Source: Burkholderiales bacterium
GTDB lineage: Bacteria; Pseudomonadota; Gammaproteobacteria; Burkholderiales; Thiobacteraceae
DNA: 35,583 nt
Direction: 5' to 3'
NCBI GenBank assembly: GCA_018781585.1
Contig: JADMJT010000099.1
Span: forward strand, 1 to 35,583
The notes beneath the pieces are model-generated. The model ran no database searches. It saw only the letters and a program-made list of their open reading frames with translations, and was not told the origin of the DNA. Both the position numbers and the translations under genes were made by a program. Within the stretch, counting starts at the first letter, position 1. Every line of letters starts with the position of its first letter. Of this stretch, positions 30,905-35,583 are shown one piece after another.

Positions 30905-32180
30905 AATCTGGTTCTGGATAAGCGCAATTGTGTTGACCCTGTTCGCGCTCGGGGTGGTGTTGCGCCCCTTGCTTTCCAAGCGCGAGATCGCCACACCCGA
31001 TCAGATCGAATCGAATGCCGCGATTTATCGCGGCCAACTCGACGAGTTGGAGCGGGATTTGGCCGCCGGCACGCTGGATGCCGAGCACTATGCCGAGAGC
31101 CGGCGCGAGCTCGAACGCCGTTTGTTGGAAGAAGCTTCGTCGTCCGCCTTGCCGCGCCCGCCTGTCGCGCGCCGTTGGTGTTTTGCGCTGTTGGTGGCCG
31201 CGCTTTTGCCGCTGACGGCCCTCGGTTTGTATTACCAATTGGGGCGCCCCGATGCGATTACCTACGCGCCCTTGGATAATTTGATGGCGCAGGAAAAGCC
31301 TGAGGGGCACGCGAAGGATGCAGATTTGGATCCCTTGGTGGCGCGCTTGGCGGCGCGGCTGCGCGACAAGTCGCCGGAAGACGGCGAAGGTTGGGCTTTG
31401 TTGGCGCGTTCCTATGTGGAGCTTAAGCGCCATGCCGAGGCGTCGGCGGCGTTCGCAAAAGCTGCCGCGCTGTTGCCGCGCGATCCTGTCTTACTGGTGG
31501 ATTACGCTGATGCGCTGGCCATGGCGCAGGGCAGGCGCATGGAAGGCAAGCCCGCGCAACTGGTCGAGCAAGCGCTGGCGCTCGACCCGCGCAACGAAAA
31601 AGCCTTGATGCTGGCCGCGACACACGAATTCGATCGTCACCGCTACCCTGAGGCCATTAAATATTGGGAACGCTTGAGCCATGTGGCGTCCCCAGGATCA
31701 GAATCGGCGAAAGAAGCACTAGCCAGTATTGAGGAGTCGAAAGCGATCCTATCCGGCAAGGCCGTAGCCGCAGCACCCGCCGCGCCGATCGAGGCGCCTG
31801 CCCAAGTCGTAACCGCGCCGCGTGCTGCTCCCGCTTCCATAGAGATACGCGGTGAAGTGACACTCGCACCCGCCTTGGCACGCCGCGTCAAGCCCACCGA
31901 TACCTTATTCATTTTTGCGCGCGCTGCGACTGGTCCGCGCATGCCGGTTGCGATCATCACGGCAAAGGCGAATGCGCTACCATATCTGTTCACTCTGTCG
32001 GATAGCATGAACCTGATGCCGGGCCGCAATTTGTCCGAGATGGAAAGCGTGGTGGTGGTGGCGCGCATCACCTCCTCCGGCCAGGCCACGGTGCAAAGCG
32101 GCGATCTCGAAGGCGCCACGCCGCCGCTGCGCCCCGGCGGCCAGCCAGTGAAACTGGTGATCGACCGTGTCACGCCTTAA
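30891..32180 (+). CDS. ccmI: Cytochrome c maturation protein CcmI (CycH)
   Basis: I start at the ATG at 30891 (MAQPEIWFW), eight codons inside the ORF-track start. It has GGTGGAGA upstream and overlaps the preceding stop by 14 bases. The 429-residue product has two membrane helices (about 6-25 and 92-112) around a cytosolic coil with AIYRGQLDELERDLAAGTLD. A periplasmic TPR domain follows (about 145-275), then an Ala/Pro linker and a C-terminal beta domain (IEIRGEVTLAPALA to the end) found in long CcmI/CycH proteins. CcmI holds apocytochrome CxxCH tails for the heme ligation complex. No other ccm gene is in the window. Its placement ties heme loading capacity to a cluster encoding more than 80 heme sites. 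Confidence 0.92.
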   Translation: MAQPEIWFWISAIVLTLFALGVVLRPLLSKREIATPDQIESNAAIYRGQLDELERDLAAGTLDAEHYAESRRELERRLLEEASSSALPRPPVARRWCFALLVAALLPLTALGLYYQLGRPDAITYAPLDNLMAQEKPEGHAKDADLDPLVARLAARLRDKSPEDGEGWALLARSYVELKRHAEASAAFAKAAALLPRDPVLLVDYADALAMAQGRRMEGKPAQLVEQALALDPRNEKALMLAATHEFDRHRYPEAIKYWERLSHVASPGSESAKEALASIEESKAILSGKAVAAAPAAPIEAPAQVVTAPRAAPASIEIRGEVTLAPALARRVKPTDTLFIFARAATGPRMPVAIITAKANALPYLFTLSDSMNLMPGRNLSEMESVVVVARITSSGQATVQSGDLEGATPPLRPGGQPVKLVIDRVTP

Positions 32181-32231
32181 CTCGGTGCTCTAAGTCCGAA
32201 TCCCATTGCCCGCCCGCCGGGCGCGGCTTAT

Positions 32232-32266
32232 GATGGCGCGGTTACCGCCAAAGGGGCCGCGCCATC
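32232..32266. other. 10-bp inverted repeat before the GGDEF/EAL gene
   Basis: GATGGCGCGG (32232-32241) and its exact complement CCGCGCCATC (32257-32266) flank 15 bases. The hairpin lies 51 bases after ccmI. It has no T-run, so it is more likely a leader or operator structure, or a repeat, than a terminator. It also covers the AAAGGGG run discussed for the start of the next gene. Confidence 0.6.
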
Positions 32267-32320
32267 GCAACGTTCAAGACTGTTTTCCCGCCACTGCTGA
32301 TTGAGCTGCAGCACCACTTA

Positions 32321-34675
32321 TTGTTCGTGAAAAGCGTGGTGGATCGCGTATTCGCGGATGACGTCGCCACCGCCGCCGGTTTGCCCGAGCCAGAGTATTG
32401 GCATTGGTATGACAACGCTGATAATCGCTTGGTAAAACAACTGGCAAACGACGATTTGCGTGCTGCGTGGGTGCATACCGGGCGCGTGCATAAACAGTTT
32501 CTCAAGGCAGCCGAAGCCGCGGTCAACCTTGCCGCCAAGGGCGAGCCGGCCCGAGCACGTATTCAACTCAATGAAGTATTTTCCCTTTCTAATGAGCTCA
32601 CCGGTTTGCTGGTGGGCGGCAGCATTGCCGAGTTGGTGAGTGCGATTCAAGCGCACGAGCAACTATTGGCCACGCGCTACGAGCGCGATTTTCTCGAAGC
32701 GACCCACATGGGGCGTTTTACGCTGCGCTTGAGCGATAACGTGATCATGGAAGCGGATGATAGTTTCCTCGATTTTTGTGGCTATACGCGTGAAGATTTG
32801 ATCGGCAGTACGGTCAATGCGCTGCTCGGAAAACCGGCGCTGTCGCGCATGACGACCGCCGCGCGCAATATGGAGAAGACCGAACGCGTTGCGATCAAGG
32901 CCAAGCATGGGGCCGGTCATCCGATCACGCTGGATGTTATCGCCTACATCGACCACGACAACCATGCCGAGCTGCTGCACGCTTTCGCGGTAAACGTGAC
33001 GCAGACCGAGACCGAAGCGCAGCAGCGGCGCTTGCTCTCGACCGCAGTTGAGGCCTCCGGCCAATCGGTGATGATCACCAATGGCAAGCAGGAAATTGTC
33101 TACGTAAACCCTGCTTTCACGCTCATCACGGGCTACGAGTCAGAGGAGGTGCTAGGGAAAACGCCGCGCTTCCTACAGGGCGCGGAGACCAGCCAAGCGA
33201 CGCGGGTGGCGATTCGCGAGGCGCTCGCGGCGCACAAGCCGGTGCGGGTGGAGATTCTGAATTACCACAAAAGTGGGCGGCCTTATTGGCAGGATTTATC
33301 TATCGTGCCGGTGCTCGACGATGAGGGTGAGGTCACGCACTTTGTGGCAATCGAAGTTGATATCACCGAGCGCAAAAAAGCGGAGCAGGAAATTGCCCGC
33401 ATTGCGATGGAGGATCATCTCACCGGTTTGGCCAATCGGCGCGCGGCGGAAGATCGCTTGGAATTGGAGTGGGGGCGGGCACGACGCGATCATGGTGATT
33501 TTGCCATAGCGATCGCCGATATTGACCGCTTTAAATTAGTGAACGATCAGTATGGGCATCACATCGGCGACCAAGTGCTAAAGCACGTCGCGGGGGTGAT
33601 GGCGTCTAACCTGCGTGGCGGCGACTGGATCGCGCGCTGGGGCGGGGAAGAGTTCATCGTCTGCTTCCACGACTTGGACCGGCGCGGCGCGCTGACCGCC
33701 GCGGAGCGGCTACGCAAGCAGGTGAAGGCAAAACCCATTACGCTGCCGCAGGGCGAGCTGCCGGTGACGGTGAGCATGGGTGTATCGCTGTATGGAACGG
33801 AACACAAAAGCATCGAGGAAATGCTCGCCCAAGCGGATGCCTTGCTGTACGAGGCCAAGCATGCGGGGCGGGACAAGGTGATGTGCGCGGGCAAAGACGC
33901 GACCCGCAAGGGCGGCGTGATCTGGGAAGGCTCGCAAGTGCAAAGCGCGCTGCACGAAGGACGGGTGTTGCCGGCGTATCAGCCCATTGTCGATCTGCGC
34001 ACCGGGCGTATTGTGGCCGACGAAGCGTTGGCGCGTATTCGCGCCAAGGATGACTCTTTAATTCCCGCGATTAATTTTATCCAGGCGGCGGAAGCGCTGC
34101 ACCTTATCGGCGCCATCGACGAGACCATTTCCAGCAGTGCGCTGGAGCGTTGTTCTGTTTCGATTGCGGGCCAGGAGGAAGAAGCGTTTATTGCTCACTT
34201 CATTAACCTCTCGCCCCAATTCCTCGCCAATCCCGAAGCGGTGGACAATCTGCTGGAACGCGCACGCGACTATTGCACGCGTTGCGGCATGAATAACGCT
34301 TCGAACAAACCGATGGTGATCGAAATTACCGAGCGCCAGTCAGCCGATATTTTGTTGCTGAAAAAACATCTCAAGCCGCTGATGGATTTCGGCTTCCGGC
34401 TGGCGCTCGATGATTTCGGCAGCGGTTATTCTTCGTTTTTGTATCTGGCCGAACTACCGGTCAATTTCATCAAAATAGAAGGCTGGATGGTGAACCGGAT
34501 CAACCAGGACAAACGCATCCGGCAGTTGGTTGAGACGCTGGTCAATACCGCGCAGAAATTTAATATCCTCACCGTGGCGGAGTGCGTCGAAGATCCGGAA
34601 ACGGCACAGGTGTTGTGTGATATCGGCGTCGATTGGGCGCAGGGGTATTACTTCGCCCGACCCGCGGTGGCGTAG
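32321..34675 (+). CDS. CZB-like/PAS/PAS/GGDEF/EAL cyclic-di-GMP protein
   Basis: The product has at least 784 residues. In order: a helical CZB-like sensor region (about 1-110, with GRVHKQF), two PAS domains (about 118-225 and 236-356, the second ending FVAIEVDITERKKAEQE), GGDEF (about 357-525) and EAL (about 535-780). The cyclase site is GGEEF with an RxxD inhibitory site (RGGDWIARWGGEEF). The phosphodiesterase residues appear in DEALAR, NLSPQFL, EITERQ, LDDFGSGYSS, IKIEGW and AECVED. Both enzymes look competent. No membrane segment is seen, so it is a cytosolic sensor. The track start is a TTG at 32321, but the same frame upstream encodes ELQQHHLLF, a plausible His-bearing first CZB helix, without a canonical start codon; the true N-terminus is unresolved. 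Confidence 0.9.
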   Translation: MFVKSVVDRVFADDVATAAGLPEPEYWHWYDNADNRLVKQLANDDLRAAWVHTGRVHKQFLKAAEAAVNLAAKGEPARARIQLNEVFSLSNELTGLLVGGSIAELVSAIQAHEQLLATRYERDFLEATHMGRFTLRLSDNVIMEADDSFLDFCGYTREDLIGSTVNALLGKPALSRMTTAARNMEKTERVAIKAKHGAGHPITLDVIAYIDHDNHAELLHAFAVNVTQTETEAQQRRLLSTAVEASGQSVMITNGKQEIVYVNPAFTLITGYESEEVLGKTPRFLQGAETSQATRVAIREALAAHKPVRVEILNYHKSGRPYWQDLSIVPVLDDEGEVTHFVAIEVDITERKKAEQEIARIAMEDHLTGLANRRAAEDRLELEWGRARRDHGDFAIAIADIDRFKLVNDQYGHHIGDQVLKHVAGVMASNLRGGDWIARWGGEEFIVCFHDLDRRGALTAAERLRKQVKAKPITLPQGELPVTVSMGVSLYGTEHKSIEEMLAQADALLYEAKHAGRDKVMCAGKDATRKGGVIWEGSQVQSALHEGRVLPAYQPIVDLRTGRIVADEALARIRAKDDSLIPAINFIQAAEALHLIGAIDETISSSALERCSVSIAGQEEEAFIAHFINLSPQFLANPEAVDNLLERARDYCTRCGMNNASNKPMVIEITERQSADILLLKKHLKPLMDFGFRLALDDFGSGYSSFLYLAELPVNFIKIEGWMVNRINQDKRIRQLVETLVNTAQKFNILTVAECVEDPETAQVLCDIGVDWAQGYYFARPAVA

Positions 34676-34732
34676 TCACGAATCGACGCACGGGAAGTGT
34701 GCTAGCATGCGCGCTTTTCTGCGAAGCTCCCC

Positions 34733-35287
34733 ATGAAAATCTGCATCGTTTCCGACAGTCATGACAATCGCCGCCTGCTTGGCAGCGCGGTGGAAGACGC
34801 CAAGCTGCATGGCGCAGAAGCCGTGCTGCATTGCGGCGACGTGGTCGCGCCGACCACCCTGCGCGTGCTGCAAAAATTCGGTTTGCCGGTGCATGTGATT
34901 TACGGCAACAACACCGGTGATTTGTACAATATGTCCAAGCTTGCCCACGAGCCAGAAAGTGTCGTGCATTTCCATGGCCCCGATGCGGGCATCGAGTTGG
35001 CGAATAAAAAAGTGTTCCTGGTGCATTACCCCCACTATGCGCAAGGGATGGCGACGACCGGCGACTGGGACTTGGTGTGCTGCGGCCACGACCATCGCTC
35101 GGAGATTCGGTGGGTAGCCAATGTTAAAGGCGGGAAAACCCTCCTAGTGAATCCCGGTACGGTCGGTGGCGTAGGTTCTCCGCCGACGTATGTGCTGGGC
35201 GATCTGAATACGATGGAATTTGAAGTCATCAATGTACCGGCGCAGCAGGGTGAATTGTGCAACATGCCGCGCGTGGCCAAGCATTAG
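34733..35287 (+). CDS. YfcE/MJ0936-type metallophosphoesterase
   Basis: A 184-residue cytosolic phosphodiesterase of the calcineurin-like superfamily, with two-metal ligands in order: SDSHDN (Asp8, His10), HCGDVV, YGNNTGD, VHYPHY and CCGHDHRSE. The family cleaves phosphodiesters such as bis-p-nitrophenyl phosphate in vitro, and natural substrates are mostly unknown. The PGTVGGVGSPPTY segment near the end is typical. Length is normal for the family. It lies 57 bases after the GGDEF/EAL gene on the same strand. A link with cyclic-dinucleotide turnover is possible but unsupported by motif. Confidence 0.92.
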   Translation: MKICIVSDSHDNRRLLGSAVEDAKLHGAEAVLHCGDVVAPTTLRVLQKFGLPVHVIYGNNTGDLYNMSKLAHEPESVVHFHGPDAGIELANKKVFLVHYPHYAQGMATTGDWDLVCCGHDHRSEIRWVANVKGGKTLLVNPGTVGGVGSPPTYVLGDLNTMEFEVINVPAQQGELCNMPRVAKH

Positions 35288-35386
35288 CGTCCGCTAATGC
35301 GTAGTCTCGCCCGCGTCTTCAAATTGACCGTCTCTATCGACATATAAATAATTTCAATTGTGTTTGACGAAGCCAAATCTGGAACG

Positions 35387-35400
35387 CTGATTCGAATCAG
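35387..35400. promoter_or_regulatory. Perfect 14-bp palindrome upstream of the last gene
   Basis: CTGATTCGAATCAG is its own reverse complement. A TTGACG hexamer (35364-35369) lies 17 bases before it, so the palindrome would cover the -10 region of a promoter, as a repressor site might. The rest of 35288-35534 is AT-rich and holds no gene that I can see. Confidence 0.45.
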
Positions 35401-35534
35401 AGTAAGATCCGGTGTCTTGAAATACGCCTTTTCGCCAACAGGGCGTCAATGAAATACTCGATTTAATTACCATCTAAAAAGCTTAGTGGCCTTAACCACC
35501 ACTGATCGACAACCATCCGTATTTGGAGGACCTC

Positions 35535-35583
35535 ATGACGGAAGTAGTGGCAACCAACCAGACCATTTTGGTGGTCGGCGGCG
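35535..35583 (+). CDS. FAD-binding oxidoreductase, start only (3' partial)
   Basis: Only 16 codons lie in the window: ATG preceded by a strong GGAGG, then MTEVVATNQTILVVGGG. TILVVGGG is the first strand and glycine turn of a Rossmann nucleotide-binding fold at the very N-terminus, as in HdrA/QmoA-type flavoproteins, and also in many other FAD enzymes. The 247-base leader with a palindrome suggests it begins a new transcript. The family cannot be settled from what is visible. Confidence 0.6.
   Translation, partial: MTEVVATNQTILVVGG

Overview
The window reads as chromosomal DNA of a Gram-negative betaproteobacterium, most likely a chemolithotroph of the Nitrosomonadales/Gallionellaceae type. 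The reasons are a pyrophosphate-dependent phosphofructokinase beside a proton-pumping pyrophosphatase, lipid A (lpxH) and outer-membrane genes, and above all a large multiheme cytochrome/porin cluster of the kind reported from iron oxidisers. The genus is an inference, since no rRNA or other marker is present. Layout: 1-3590 holds pfp (cut at its 5' end), a 72-codon unknown gene and hppA, closed by a strong terminator. 3911-6540 is clpS-clpA. 6679-9871 is an adenosylcobalamin-dependent ribonucleotide reductase and a Mak-like fructokinase. 9868-11417 (minus) is a GlcG/HbpS-like gene overlapping a divergent DAHP synthase. 11463-12480 is a disturbed stretch with a displaced lpxH 3' fragment, an AT-rich membrane-protein gene and a dispersed inverted-repeat element. 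12480-16808 (minus) carries lpxH, two overlapping cyclophilins and an L,D-transpeptidase/TPR pair sharing a C-terminal domain. 16900-19860 is gltX and cysS. The centre of interest is 19866-32180. On the minus strand, in order of transcription, lie a di-heme membrane cytochrome b-like protein, a 24-heme secreted cytochrome built of tri-heme units, a secreted cytochrome of about 1495 residues with 59 CxxCH motifs plus one CX3CH, a small secreted AMIN-like protein and a TPR-beta-barrel porin. Diverging from it on the plus strand are a membrane-anchored ferredoxin-flavoprotein fusion and ccmI, a cytochrome c maturation gene. A CZB-like/PAS/PAS/GGDEF/EAL protein and a metallophosphoesterase follow, and the window ends 49 bases into a flavoprotein gene with a strong RBS. 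Read together, 19866-30904 looks like a complete electron conduit: cytosolic NAD(P)/FAD/Fe-S module, transmembrane b hemes, periplasmic 24-heme wire, and an outer-membrane porin with a roughly 60-heme wire. The giant cytochrome contains 23 exact-length 141-bp (47-residue, di-heme) tandem repeats, some identical over about 246 bp, which points to recent expansion. Each repeat carries two extra His for its two hemes, as expected for all-bis-His wiring. Direction of electron flow (iron oxidation or export to an acceptor) cannot be read from the sequence.
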